The notes beneath the pieces were generated by a model, which worked only from the letters and a program-made list of their open reading frames with translations, did not search any database and had not been told where the DNA came from. Below, piece after piece: positions 49,701 to 58,607 of a stretch of 64,000 bases of DNA. The stretch lies in assembly GCA_018985235.1 (NCBI GenBank), contig JADGIG010000008.1, positions 1-64,000 on the forward strand. The letters run 5' to 3'. The stretch comes from Sanchytrium tribonematis (lineage: Eukaryota; Sanchytriomycota; Sanchytriomycetes; Sanchytriales; Sanchytriaceae). Position 1 is the first letter of the stretch, and every line of letters begins with the position of its first letter. A program made the position numbers and the translations under genes.

Positions 49701-50283
49701 ATTTTACTAAGCATTTGCTTCCTTTGCATCAGTAAAGGTAAGCCTTTAGATAAGCTGTCCAGAGAAAGACCCCAAGGAAATATCTTTAATTGGTATGTAT
49801 TATTAAGTGTGTTAGGACAAACTTTAATTCATGGAATCTGCTTTTATCAAGTTACTGCACAGGTACATGCAATTGAAGGGGAGCTTGAATTCGATTTTGA
49901 AAATAAGAAAAAATTTGAACCCTCTCTGCTCAATACTTGTATATATCTTCTTTCAATGTCAATGCAAGTCAGCACATTCTGGGTTAATTACATAGGTCGT
50001 CCATTTCGAGAAGATATTAGAGAAAACTCGTTACTGTATAGAGGGCTGTTAGCTGGAATTGGTGTAGCTTTTGCTGGAGTTTTAGAAATATTTTCAGACT
50101 TTAATAATTTCTTGCAACTAGTTCCTCTCTTTGATGTAATTTTGATTCATTTAGCTGAAAAATTATCTGGGTGCTGTAATGTTGTTTGATTTTTTTGGTT
50201 CTTTCATTTGGGAAAAGTTGTGTTTTAAATTCTTTTCTGATTCTGGTAGAAACAAGATTAACGAGTTTTTAGATTTGGAATAA
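46758..50283 (+). CDS. SPF1: P5A-type P-type ATPase (SPF1/ATP13A1)
   Basis: Exons 46758-50135 and 50155-50283 (1168 aa). An ER transmembrane-helix dislocase. Seen: L-S-G-E-S (A domain, ~300), the phosphorylation motif D-K-T-G-T-L-T with Asp at about 483, the P5A-typical C-C-F-D-K-T-G and P-P-E-L-P-M-E-L in M4, K-G-A-P-E-R, V-M-I-T-G-D-N and M-A-G-D-G-T-N-D-V-G-A-L. A cytosolic insertion after the hinge (Pro-rich, ~860-910) is typical of the family. The intron near the end restores the last membrane helices. ATG 46758 was used rather than the preceding GTG. Confidence 0.95.
50136..50154 (+). other. 19-nt spliceosomal intron in P5A-ATPase gene
   Basis: gtaattttgattcatttag, phase 0. Removal joins LVPLFD to LKNYLGAVMLFDFFG and extends the protein 42 residues past the junction. 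T at -8, A at -6. Confidence 0.93.
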
Positions 50284-50293
50284 ATTTTTCATC

Positions 50294-50431
50294 ATGAAAC
50301 GATGGCATGATTTTAAAGAAACGTACGAGTTGATAACATCAAAATCCCAAGTGGAGGCCAGAAAAAAGTTCCAATTTCATACTGAGGTTGACTTGACAAC
50401 ATTTATTGATTCTTTAAATAAACCTGAATAA
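50294..50431 (+). CDS. Small ORF, possible 45-residue protein
   Basis: 45 aa beginning 10 bp after the P5A-ATPase stop and ending 12 bp before CSC1: M-K-R-W-H-D-F-K-E-T-Y-E-L-I, a basic middle and F-I-D-S-L-N-K-P-E. Charged and helical, with no membrane span. It fills the only gap between two genes in the same packed style as other small genes here. It could instead be 3' UTR of the ATPase gene. Confidence 0.35.
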   Translation: MKRWHDFKETYELITSKSQVEARKKFQFHTEVDLTTFIDSLNKPE

Positions 50432-50443
50432 TTTATTAAAAAT

Positions 50444-53026
50444 TTAGCCATTACGGTTGTGAAAGCTTAAAACGGAATTTGATTCTGAGTGTAATCTTGA
50501 CCTACCTGCGTACGAAGCTTGTGATGAATTTGATCCATGGAGACTATTGGAAGAAATCATATGTCCGGGCCCAGATGATGCTTGAGGTGATCTGCTTTGA
50601 TATTGCGAAGTTTGGTGATTTTGCTGTTGCAATAAATAGGAGCTTTGTAGACTTGATGAAGATCCCATCTGCCTCGGACCAGAAGAAGGTTGTAGTACTC
50701 TACTTTGGTAAGGTGGAACTGGGTAATTTTGCTGTTGAAACGGTATTGGTCCTGGTTGGGCTCTTCCTTGATTTGTTGGATTTTGATAATTTGGTTGCCG
50801 CAATGACTGCGAACTTCCATAATGCTGCTCTTTATATTTCTGCATTAGGGGGAAATCTTCTGATACCGTATTTGCGCCATTAAATGTCGTTGTTGACTGA
50901 GACCAATCATTCGCCGCCATTCCGATAGTTCCTTTTAAATAAGGCAGCAACAATGGTTGCATTTTCGGATCGAGCATCGCGGCCTCCGGCTCGCTAAAAT
51001 ATAATGGATGTAGAATTTGAAACTTTTCTTCTTCACGGGCCTCGTCTTTTGGAATCTTAAATTTTCGCTTTAAAGTTCTTTTTTGAATCAAAAAGCCTAT
51101 AAAAGTAGCAATAAACAAACTCATTAGAAGGTAACTTTGAATATTAGCATCGTAAACTCTGAAAAGCAAAATCAAAATTGCTTGACTAAATAACAAAGCT
51201 GCATATATTCTGTTAAATACTAGGGGCCAAAAACTGCCAGCTGTATCGCTATCGGAGCTGAAGACATAAATGACTTGATATTTGTAAACAACATAAGAAA
51301 TTCCAAAGAAGAACAATCCGAATACCAAAATAATAGGATGTATAGTAGCATATGCAATAGCTAGAAAAAACATAAAAAGATTACTTGTCAGAACGACGTC
51401 ATGTCTAAATTTTGGGGGCTTCAACAATTCTTTGTATTCTCTTGCAGTTGGATTTGACCATCGCATTTTGATTTTTAACATTATAAAAGGTAAAAATCTG
51501 GCGAGATCGATGGGGATGGAGCCCGGTCCATTCAAAGTTAACCAGTTGATCCAATAAATTCCCTTGTTCGCAACATTATAAGCAATGCTGATTGTGAACT
51601 TATTAAAAGTCTCGTACGCAGCTTGAGCTGAGGTTACAGTTTTAAACTGAGTCAAAGACCAGATTGACCCACTCAACGTGAATAATAAATAATATCCAAT
51701 TATGAAAAATGAAAATAACTTTCTCATCGTTGCTTTTTGGATTTCTGTGTTGGTTGGTTCAGCTTGTAAATTTGCAATAAAATAAAAGATGTCTGGAATG
51801 AAGATCAATAGTAATTTCAAAAGTAGCGGTGTCAAGACACTTTGAATAAATGCCGCAAATTTCGGATAATCTGAAACTAATGTTGCTATAAAAGGCAAGT
51901 AGCCACTTAGGACATGGAGGTCCGTAAGAGGAGCGAGAAAAATAATTGGAATCATCCAAAAACATACTAAACCTAGTGTCAATAGTCTACCTATAAGTCT
52001 TCTTGACTTTATCTCGGCAGGCACCATTTTGACATTATTCCACACAATATCGTTTACATCAACTGCATGGTATGGAGTCCATTCACTACTTCTAAGAATA
52101 CTTTTAGAGCTTGCTTCATAAGCATCCTCAGGATCTCTAAATATTCCAAATCCCGAAGGCAAGTATTGGATACTTGTAAGTCCTTTTTGCTGCTGATCAA
52201 AGATCGTTTGCTTCAGATTAGTTAAATCGTCAATCATACGTATTGCCACGTCTGGATTGTCTGGATTTTCGTGGCAGAACTTCTCTAACTTGCTCAAATT
52301 CGCATTATACTTTGCAAATAGTTTAACTAGCTCAGATGGGTCAGAAAGTAATATACCAGTACATTGAATGTTATGCTTTTTGTAAACGTGCCTATCAATG
52401 ACAAATGGCTTATTTTTGTTTGAAATCCCAGTATAGAAAACTAACTTTGAGGTGTTGTAAAAGTTTGTCACATATCTTTGTCTAACTGTTATGTAATAGT
52501 GCCACATATTGACGGTAAAGTAGAATACAAGACCTGTTATGAAATACATTATTGCAGTATGTGCATAGAGGTAATCAGGACTCCCGACTAATGTAAGAAG
52601 TGAAATATTGTTTAAATCCGCATTAACACCAACCCTTTTTCCTGAAAGATGAATAGGAATGAGCACGATTAAACATACAGGTGTCAAAATCAAGAACAAT
52701 TTGAGAAACATTCGCAAGACTTTGATTGTTAAAAGCCCATCCACCCCAGATGTATTAACAATAATATCATCATCTAATCTGATGAGTTCATAAATCCATT
52801 TAAATGTAAAAGACAACTTTGGCGGATGCTTTTCTTCTTTTAAAACGTAGTAATTAGGTTGATAAATCTTCTTATTCTTCGGTCGCAATAATGTAAATGC
52901 CAATATGGCTGCTATTCCGGTTATACTAGCAAAAAGGAATTGAATGAACACACCAAACAAATCATTTGCTTGACTGTTAGAATCCTGTAAAGAATTCAAA
53001 GTGTCGTCAATATTTTGACTAGACAT
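50444..53026 (-). CDS. CSC1/TMEM63 (OSCA-type) mechanosensitive channel
   Basis: 860 aa. Hyperosmolality- and tension-gated cation channel family (DUF221). Seen: an N-terminal TM (residues ~25-45), a second pair at ~105-125 and ~160-180, a cytosolic loop with the family's P-S-E-L-V and D-D-L-T-N-L helices (~230-290), then W-N-N-V-K and a block of seven or so TMs from ~345 to 650. After residue ~700 the tail is Gln/Ser/Pro/Asn-rich and disordered and contains two imperfect 33-residue copies. Most family members have a shorter or absent tail. Starts 175 bp from divergent CTU1. Confidence 0.87.
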   Translation of the reverse strand: MSSQNIDDTLNSLQDSNSQANDLFGVFIQFLFASITGIAAILAFTLLRPKNKKIYQPNYYVLKEEKHPPKLSFTFKWIYELIRLDDDIIVNTSGVDGLLTIKVLRMFLKLFLILTPVCLIVLIPIHLSGKRVGVNADLNNISLLTLVGSPDYLYAHTAIMYFITGLVFYFTVNMWHYYITVRQRYVTNFYNTSKLVFYTGISNKNKPFVIDRHVYKKHNIQCTGILLSDPSELVKLFAKYNANLSKLEKFCHENPDNPDVAIRMIDDLTNLKQTIFDQQQKGLTSIQYLPSGFGIFRDPEDAYEASSKSILRSSEWTPYHAVDVNDIVWNNVKMVPAEIKSRRLIGRLLTLGLVCFWMIPIIFLAPLTDLHVLSGYLPFIATLVSDYPKFAAFIQSVLTPLLLKLLLIFIPDIFYFIANLQAEPTNTEIQKATMRKLFSFFIIGYYLLFTLSGSIWSLTQFKTVTSAQAAYETFNKFTISIAYNVANKGIYWINWLTLNGPGSIPIDLARFLPFIMLKIKMRWSNPTAREYKELLKPPKFRHDVVLTSNLFMFFLAIAYATIHPIILVFGLFFFGISYVVYKYQVIYVFSSDSDTAGSFWPLVFNRIYAALLFSQAILILLFRVYDANIQSYLLMSLFIATFIGFLIQKRTLKRKFKIPKDEAREEEKFQILHPLYFSEPEAAMLDPKMQPLLLPYLKGTIGMAANDWSQSTTTFNGANTVSEDFPLMQKYKEQHYGSSQSLRQPNYQNPTNQGRAQPGPIPFQQQNYPVPPYQSRVLQPSSGPRQMGSSSSLQSSYLLQQQNHQTSQYQSRSPQASSGPGHMISSNSLHGSNSSQASYAGRSRLHSESNSVLSFHNRNG
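50475..50690 (-). repeat. Low-complexity Q/S/P/N-rich tail with imperfect tandem duplication (in CSC1-like protein)
   Basis: Within the C-terminal tail, two consecutive ~33-residue units each run Q-Q-Q-N, then a Y-Q-S-R motif, then S-S-G-P, then S-x-S-L-x-S. The copies differ at about half of the positions. Boundaries are approximate. Confidence 0.7.
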
Positions 53027-53201
53027 GTGTTTGAGGGGTTGGAAATGAAGGTCACTAGATCCTTTTTTGCCAGGATTGAAACACGACGATCAATTCTCAT
53101 GAGATGTACGTTACGCATCCATTAACGATGTCTCAAATATTTCTGCTCTTTATCATTCATCACAATAACAAAAATAGCGGAGAAAATTAGTGTAACTTGA
53201 A

Positions 53202-54248
53202 ATGTTGTGTGACCACTGTCAACAATGTAGAGCGATTTTATTGCGACCAAAGACGCAGCAGAAAATATGCAAAGAATGTTTCTTTACTGTCTTTGAACTT
53301 GAAGTTCACCAAACTATTGTTGAGAATAATTTGTTTAAATCTGGCGAGAAAGTTGCAATCGGGGCCTCAGGAGGAAAAGATTCAGTAGTTCTAGCGTACA
53401 TTTTGAAACTTTTAAATGAAAGGTATAATTACGGGCTAGATTTGTATATGTTAAGCATAGATGAAGGGATTTCGGGATATAGAGATGATAGTTTGAAAGC
53501 TGTTGTTAGAAATCACAAACAATATCAAATTCCATTAAAAATATTAAGTTATGAGGAGCTTTATGGATGGACAATGGATAAAATTGTAGATAAAATTGGC
53601 CACTCGAATAATTGTTCATATTGTGGCGTTTTTCGTCGTCAGGCTCTCGACCGAGGCAGCTCGATGCTAGAAGTTGACCAGGTTGTTACAGGGCACAATG
53701 CTGATGATCTAGCCGAAACAATTCTGATGAATATTCTAAGAGGTGATATTAGTCGCTTAAGAAGATGCACAGCAATTAGTATTGAAATGGAAGGTTACGT
53801 AAAAAGATCAAAACCATTTAAGTATACTTACGAAAAGGAAATTGTTCTTTATGCGTATTTCAAGAAATTGGATTACTTTTCCACTGAATGTACACATTCA
53901 CCTGGCGCGTTTCGCGGAACTGCGAGGATCTATTTAAAAGAATTGGAAAAAATAAGACCTAGAGTTATTTTGGATATTATATCGAGTGGTGAGAAATTCC
54001 AAACACATGACAATAATCACCCTGCAGACCTCAAATCTTGCTCAAGATGTGGTTATATGTCTTCCCAAGACATCTGCAAGGCATGCATATTGCTAGAGGG
54101 GTTAAACAAAGGAATGCCAAAATTAGGCGTTTACAAAACTGATAAGATTCGCAAAAAGTATGATATTTCAGTAGATGACGAAAGTAATAATCTAGAAAAA
54201 TTTAGCAAGAATCAGAAAAGCAGGTCAAACAATTCACTTGATTTTTAA
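53202..54248 (+). CDS. NCS6: Cytoplasmic tRNA 2-thiolation protein CTU1/NCS6
   Basis: 348 aa. Adds the s2 of mcm5s2U34 with CTU2, using URM1 as sulfur donor. Seen: an N-terminal zinc motif C-D-H-C...C-K-E-C (residues 3-27), the PP-loop S-G-G-K-D-S (~56-61), [12 protein letters not shown] (~140), [19 protein letters not shown] (~165-183) and a C-terminal C-S-R-C-G-Y...C-K-A-C. All conserved cysteines are present. CTU2 and URM1 are not in this window. Confidence 0.95.
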   Translation: MLCDHCQQCRAILLRPKTQQKICKECFFTVFELEVHQTIVENNLFKSGEKVAIGASGGKDSVVLAYILKLLNERYNYGLDLYMLSIDEGISGYRDDSLKAVVRNHKQYQIPLKILSYEELYGWTMDKIVDKIGHSNNCSYCGVFRRQALDRGSSMLEVDQVVTGHNADDLAETILMNILRGDISRLRRCTAISIEMEGYVKRSKPFKYTYEKEIVLYAYFKKLDYFSTECTHSPGAFRGTARIYLKELEKIRPRVILDIISSGEKFQTHDNNHPADLKSCSRCGYMSSQDICKACILLEGLNKGMPKLGVYKTDKIRKKYDISVDDESNNLEKFSKNQKSRSNNSLDF

Positions 54249-54284
54249 ATTTAAAATAGTTTCTTTGTTGTCAAACTTCAGATT

Positions 54285-57200
54285 ATGAACAGACGAACAA
54301 GCAGTGAGATTGGCCTTCATGAAATAAAAAAGATGCATTATTCTAATGCTTTAAAGCAAGATACTATTGTTCATAGGATAAACACAATGCCTCAAAATAA
54401 TGAAATTTCTTTATCTTCTAAAAGCAATAGTCTCACAACTGCGCTTGGGTTGGCATTTAATAGATTAGAAGTGAAAAGATCGAATATTGATTTGAGCAAA
54501 TCAGAGTCCAAAGTAGAAGCACAACAAGATCAACATGTCAATCAGATTTTTCTTAAAACAAGTGAAAAATTAAATGGGGACTTGGCTACGAGCTACACGT
54601 CAATGGAGTCCCCTTCTATGAGCTTGGATGACAATAGTCTTCCCCAACTCTCACCTAGAAAAAAAGAGCAGCACGACCTTGATGATCATTCATATCAAAT
54701 CGAAAAAGAGAACAACTCTTTTTTAAGGTCAGTTTTATTATTTTGGAACGGTCAGGTAGGGGGAGTCAAGAAACTCTCTCAATTTTTTGCAGCTTTTTCC
54801 AAATTGCAATTAATCTTTGCAGAAATTGTGATAGCATTAGCATTTGCTATTCCTTATTCGATGCTCGATGGAAATGATTTACTGGTACTGCTCATTGTAA
54901 ATTGTATTGTTATTTTTGCTGTTTTGCAAATGAAAAAGAAGTTCGCCATGAAATATCACGATACTTGGAGCATTTTTACGCTTATAATACATCAGATGCT
55001 GTTAATGTACTTAAATCACGTCTTTGCGATAAATGAGAACCAAGTTTCAACAAATTTATTTCTAATTTTCATCAGTAGCTCATTGACTTGTGTTTCCTCT
55101 CTGGCTACTAAAACGATCATTGTTTTTAATATATTGGCAAAAGCGTTATTATTCTTGGTAAGCCGCAAAAACTTAGATTGGAAAATATTTTCTTTGACGT
55201 TATTTGTGGACTTAGCTGGTTGTTTTGTCGCGTTGCTAAACAGTTTAAAGATAGTCCAAGTATTTCAAAAGAAAGGCTCTGGTATAGTTGATTTTCAGGC
55301 TGTAATTGATAAAACAAGGAAAGAGGTCGAACTGCTCGATAAAATGGCGAATTCGCTTCTTCCTGATTATGTTTGGCATGAATTGAAAGAGGGCAAACAT
55401 GGTGCATTTACAGGGAATATAAACAAGGGATTGCGATATGAATATCCAAAAGTTTCAATCTTGTTTGCTGATGTTGTCGGGTTCACTGCCCTTAGTTCCA
55501 AAATAGATAAGGATGAATTACTTAAAGTTCTTAATCACGTATTCACAAGATTTGATAAAATTGCTGAGGTCCACGATATGGAAAAAATTAAAACTGTGGG
55601 AGACTGCTATGTAGTGGTGGGTGGCGTAACAACTGCAAGCGAAGATTGTGTAGCCAGGTGCGCTTTGATGTCATTGAAAATGGTTGAGGCAATGAAAGAA
55701 ATTCAACAGAGCTCAATTATTCCTGAAGGTGTGACTGTAGCTCTGAGGATTGGATCGCACGTAGGATCAGCAACTGGGGGACTGATAGGTGATACGAAAA
55801 TGCTTTTTGACATTTGGTCTAAGGATGTTAGTCTAGCCAGTTTGATGGAGCAGTCTGGGGCGCCAAATAGAGTTCATATCTCTCAAGATTTTTATAATGA
55901 AATTTCCGACATAGCCATTGTTGATGCAGCGCAAGAGGTGATATTCTCTGAGATCAAAGTCAAATCCTACTTTTTGGAAGGCATCAATGTTAACAGAGAA
56001 TTTTTCAAACTTCCATTTATAGTTAAAAGCTGCAAGATTTCTAGCAATTACAAACACAGCTTTTATCGGCCTGCTAAAATGTCAAATAAGAACCAGATTT
56101 CGTTGCTTCAAAAAACTCCGCATATCTTGCACAAGTTTCTAATGCATTTTGAAGAGTTGCAAATTGAGAATGAATTTATTAGAAAACACCAGAAAGACAA
56201 TCTACATAGCGTACTGTTGGGATTATTTTTAAATCTAATAATTGGCGTAGTTTTTGGGGTTTTAGGAATATACTTTAGTAGAAGTTCAACTATTGCAATT
56301 TTGATTGCATTTAATGCCATAGTTCATCTATCCTGTACTGCCATTATGCTAAGCATTAAATTTCGTGGTGGCTCGTCGTTCGAAAATCTTAGCATTCTTG
56401 AAAAACAGTTTTACAAAATAGGATCCAAAGCTCAAACTTTAGATCAGGATGTTTTAATACTTACAACAATGTTTAGTACCTATTTGCTTGTGCTGGGAAG
56501 CTCGGTCGTCTTTCAGAGTGATTTGCCATTTATTCATGGATCTTTTTACATTTGTATAATTTCAGGATACATATTTCAAGGCTTAAAGTTTCCTTATTTT
56601 GTTATATTTTTTCTCTTGTCAACCATTACCTATGGATATTTTTTAAGCTATCAAACTCTGACTACTTGCGATGATTTCAGAAGCATATTTTTTTATTTTG
56701 GCATAACTATATGTCTTTTTAACAATTATTCTCGAAATTTTTGTAGCAGAAATTTTTTTAGTGTTGATACAAATCAAAGAGAAGAGTTGTTCGTTTTACA
56801 AGATCAACACCTAAAAACTAATAAGACTGTTTTGAAATTGCTGCCCAAGCACGTTATAGACATACTGAAGTCCGGAACCACAGATTTCAGTGAGAGTTTT
56901 CCTGAATGTGCCGTAATCTTTTGCGAAATTATGGGCTTATCAAAATACTCCAATAATCCAGATCTTTTGAATGAGATTATCAGTCGAGTAGACAAAAGTT
57001 TAATTTTTTTTCCAGGAATTGACAAAGTTAAAACCATTTACTCGATATACATGGCTGCAACCGGAATAACACCAGAATCCAGGTCCACGAAAGAACATTT
57101 GAAATCTGCTCTTGATTTCGCTTTGTCATTGAAAAAACATATCAAAGTATTCCAAGAAAAAGGAATCACGCTAAATTTTCGAGTTGGAATTTCTATTGGG

Positions 57201-57446
57201 CCCATCATTGCGGGCCTTGTTGGCAAATCTAAGTTGACTTATGATATTTGGGGCGATACAGTGAATGTTTCTTCGCGCATGGAATCTACAGCTGATCCAG
57301 GGACCATTCAAGTAACTCAGCGTGTTTTTCATTTGTTTGAAGACACTTTTAAGTTTGAAGACAGAGGGCCGATATATGTGAAAGGCAAGGGGACAATGAA
57401 CACCTACCTCTTGCTAGGCAAAAAAAGAAGAAATCAAAGTAAATGA
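54285..57446 (+). CDS. Animal-type transmembrane adenylyl cyclase (6TM-C1-6TM-C2)
   Basis: 1053 aa in one frame. Order: a Ser-rich cytosolic N-terminus (~150 aa), six TMs (~175-345), class III cyclase domain C1 (~385-570), a second six-TM cluster (~640-830) and C2 (~875-1045). C1 keeps both metal aspartates (I-L-F-A-D-V-V-G-F-T and V-G-D-C-Y). C2 keeps the ATP-selecting Lys (K-V-K-T) and Asp (Y-D-I-W-G), N-V-S-S-R and V-K-G-K-G. C1's D-I-W-S-K-D-V-S-L-A-S-L-M-E and P-N-R-V-H-I are typical of metazoan tmACs. Fungal Cyr1 instead has LRR and PP2C domains and no TMs. Predicted active. Head-to-tail after CTU1, 36 bp. Confidence 0.9.
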   Translation: MNRRTSSEIGLHEIKKMHYSNALKQDTIVHRINTMPQNNEISLSSKSNSLTTALGLAFNRLEVKRSNIDLSKSESKVEAQQDQHVNQIFLKTSEKLNGDLATSYTSMESPSMSLDDNSLPQLSPRKKEQHDLDDHSYQIEKENNSFLRSVLLFWNGQVGGVKKLSQFFAAFSKLQLIFAEIVIALAFAIPYSMLDGNDLLVLLIVNCIVIFAVLQMKKKFAMKYHDTWSIFTLIIHQMLLMYLNHVFAINENQVSTNLFLIFISSSLTCVSSLATKTIIVFNILAKALLFLVSRKNLDWKIFSLTLFVDLAGCFVALLNSLKIVQVFQKKGSGIVDFQAVIDKTRKEVELLDKMANSLLPDYVWHELKEGKHGAFTGNINKGLRYEYPKVSILFADVVGFTALSSKIDKDELLKVLNHVFTRFDKIAEVHDMEKIKTVGDCYVVVGGVTTASEDCVARCALMSLKMVEAMKEIQQSSIIPEGVTVALRIGSHVGSATGGLIGDTKMLFDIWSKDVSLASLMEQSGAPNRVHISQDFYNEISDIAIVDAAQEVIFSEIKVKSYFLEGINVNREFFKLPFIVKSCKISSNYKHSFYRPAKMSNKNQISLLQKTPHILHKFLMHFEELQIENEFIRKHQKDNLHSVLLGLFLNLIIGVVFGVLGIYFSRSSTIAILIAFNAIVHLSCTAIMLSIKFRGGSSFENLSILEKQFYKIGSKAQTLDQDVLILTTMFSTYLLVLGSSVVFQSDLPFIHGSFYICIISGYIFQGLKFPYFVIFFLLSTITYGYFLSYQTLTTCDDFRSIFFYFGITICLFNNYSRNFCSRNFFSVDTNQREELFVLQDQHLKTNKTVLKLLPKHVIDILKSGTTDFSESFPECAVIFCEIMGLSKYSNNPDLLNEIISRVDKSLIFFPGIDKVKTIYSIYMAATGITPESRSTKEHLKSALDFALSLKKHIKVFQEKGITLNFRVGISIGPIIAGLVGKSKLTYDIWGDTVNVSSRMESTADPGTIQVTQRVFHLFEDTFKFEDRGPIYVKGKGTMNTYLLLGKKRRNQSK

Positions 57447-57457
57447 ATCGTAACCGT

Positions 57458-57799
57458 TTATTTTCTATCTTCCACCATTATGACATGGTATCCAAATTTT
57501 GTTTTTAAAGGCTCTCTATTGAATTGTGGGGCATTGGAAGTAGAGACTGACAAGGAAAAGGCTAGATCCTGGAAGTCACCTATCATTTGTCCACGCGACT
57601 GCCACCCTAAGGAGCCACCTTGTCTAGCTTTATCAATGCTCATTTCTTTGGCAACATTTTCAAATGATTCCCCTGCATCAAGCCTTTTGATTGCATCAAT
57701 TGCTTGTCCGTGCTTTTCCGTGAGTATGTGCCTAACCTTGATTGCATTGGCTGGCTTCTGTTTATCCGAATTGTTACTACTTTGCTTCTTTTTGGCCAT
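57458..57799 (-). CDS. PIN4: Parvulin peptidyl-prolyl isomerase PIN4/PAR14
   Basis: 113 aa. After a basic Lys/Ser/Asn tail (residues 1-18), a parvulin domain with [19 protein letters not shown] and the final [12 protein letters not shown], closely matching PAR14, which acts in the nucleolus and in ribosome biogenesis. No WW domain, so not PIN1. Converges on the adenylyl cyclase gene, 11 bp apart. Confidence 0.93.
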   Translation of the reverse strand: MAKKKQSSNNSDKQKPANAIKVRHILTEKHGQAIDAIKRLDAGESFENVAKEMSIDKARQGGSLGWQSRGQMIGDFQDLAFSLSVSTSNAPQFNREPLKTKFGYHVIMVEDRK

Positions 57800-57830
57800 G
57801 AAAAAATGTGTTCTCCTATGCCCAAAATAT

Positions 57831-58412
57831 TTATTTTAACAGAGCTCGACGCAATTCAAACTTAGGCTGCACATATGGGAAGAAGGGGCTCATTTCACAG
57901 TCTAGCTGTGATACTTTTGGATTGATTAATTCAGTGGCATTTGGTAGGGGACGAAATTTTTTTAGATCTATTGTCTGGCTTGTGGGTAATTCCGCGAAAC
58001 ATTCTGGATGAGTAAATGGATTTATAACATGTATATAATTTCTATTTTTGAATCGGTGTCTTATTTTACAGTCAAAATCGGTTGCTTCGTTTGTTAATTT
58101 AATAAAATGATTTTTATAGATTTGCTTTTCTTCAAATGGCAAATCATCACGAAATGCTCCAAAGTGATGCACAATATCTTTTTTGAAAATCACAAATCCT
58201 TCTTCCTTGGCATGTAAAGTGAATGTTCTTCCTCGAAAGACGTTGTCCCCACAATGCCATTTCGTTCCTCTCTGAGTTATAATGATTTCTCCTGGCTTAA
58301 CATACTCCATACTAAACTTTTTGATACCCAAATATTTTGGCAGGGCTTTTCGGTTATTTTGAGTACTACCACTTGATTTTTTTGTTGCAAACTTGATTCC
58401 TGACAAGAACAT
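57831..58412 (-). CDS. MRPL27: Mitochondrial ribosomal protein bL27m
   Basis: 193 aa. bL27 signature: [14 protein letters not shown] (residues 8-21), [28 protein letters not shown] and H-A-K-E-E-G-F-V. bL27m sits at the peptidyl transferase centre. After ~90 comes a C-terminal extension (~100 aa), as in fungal mitochondrial L27. The leader before F-A-T-K-K is only 7 residues. Supports active mitochondrial translation. Confidence 0.92.
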   Translation of the reverse strand: MFLSGIKFATKKSSGSTQNNRKALPKYLGIKKFSMEYVKPGEIIITQRGTKWHCGDNVFRGRTFTLHAKEEGFVIFKKDIVHHFGAFRDDLPFEEKQIYKNHFIKLTNEATDFDCKIRHRFKNRNYIHVINPFTHPECFAELPTSQTIDLKKFRPLPNATELINPKVSQLDCEMSPFFPYVQPKFELRRALLK

Positions 58413-58607
58413 GAAATTAGGAGAATTTTAAATTTCAGTACATTTTGAACTTGAGAAATCTAAATAAATTATTCAATCAGCCTAGTTAAAAACTTGGCGG
58501 AAACCTGGATCTCTGTTTTCAGGATATTTTAGATTTTTCACCTAATTTGTGTACAACATTCAAGGATTGATTCAATCAAGTACGAGACGTACGGAGATTT
58601 TTTTAAA

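Noticed and set aside
57480-57839. 119-residue plus-strand ORF
   Set aside because: Antisense shadow of PIN4, which is unmistakable on the minus strand.
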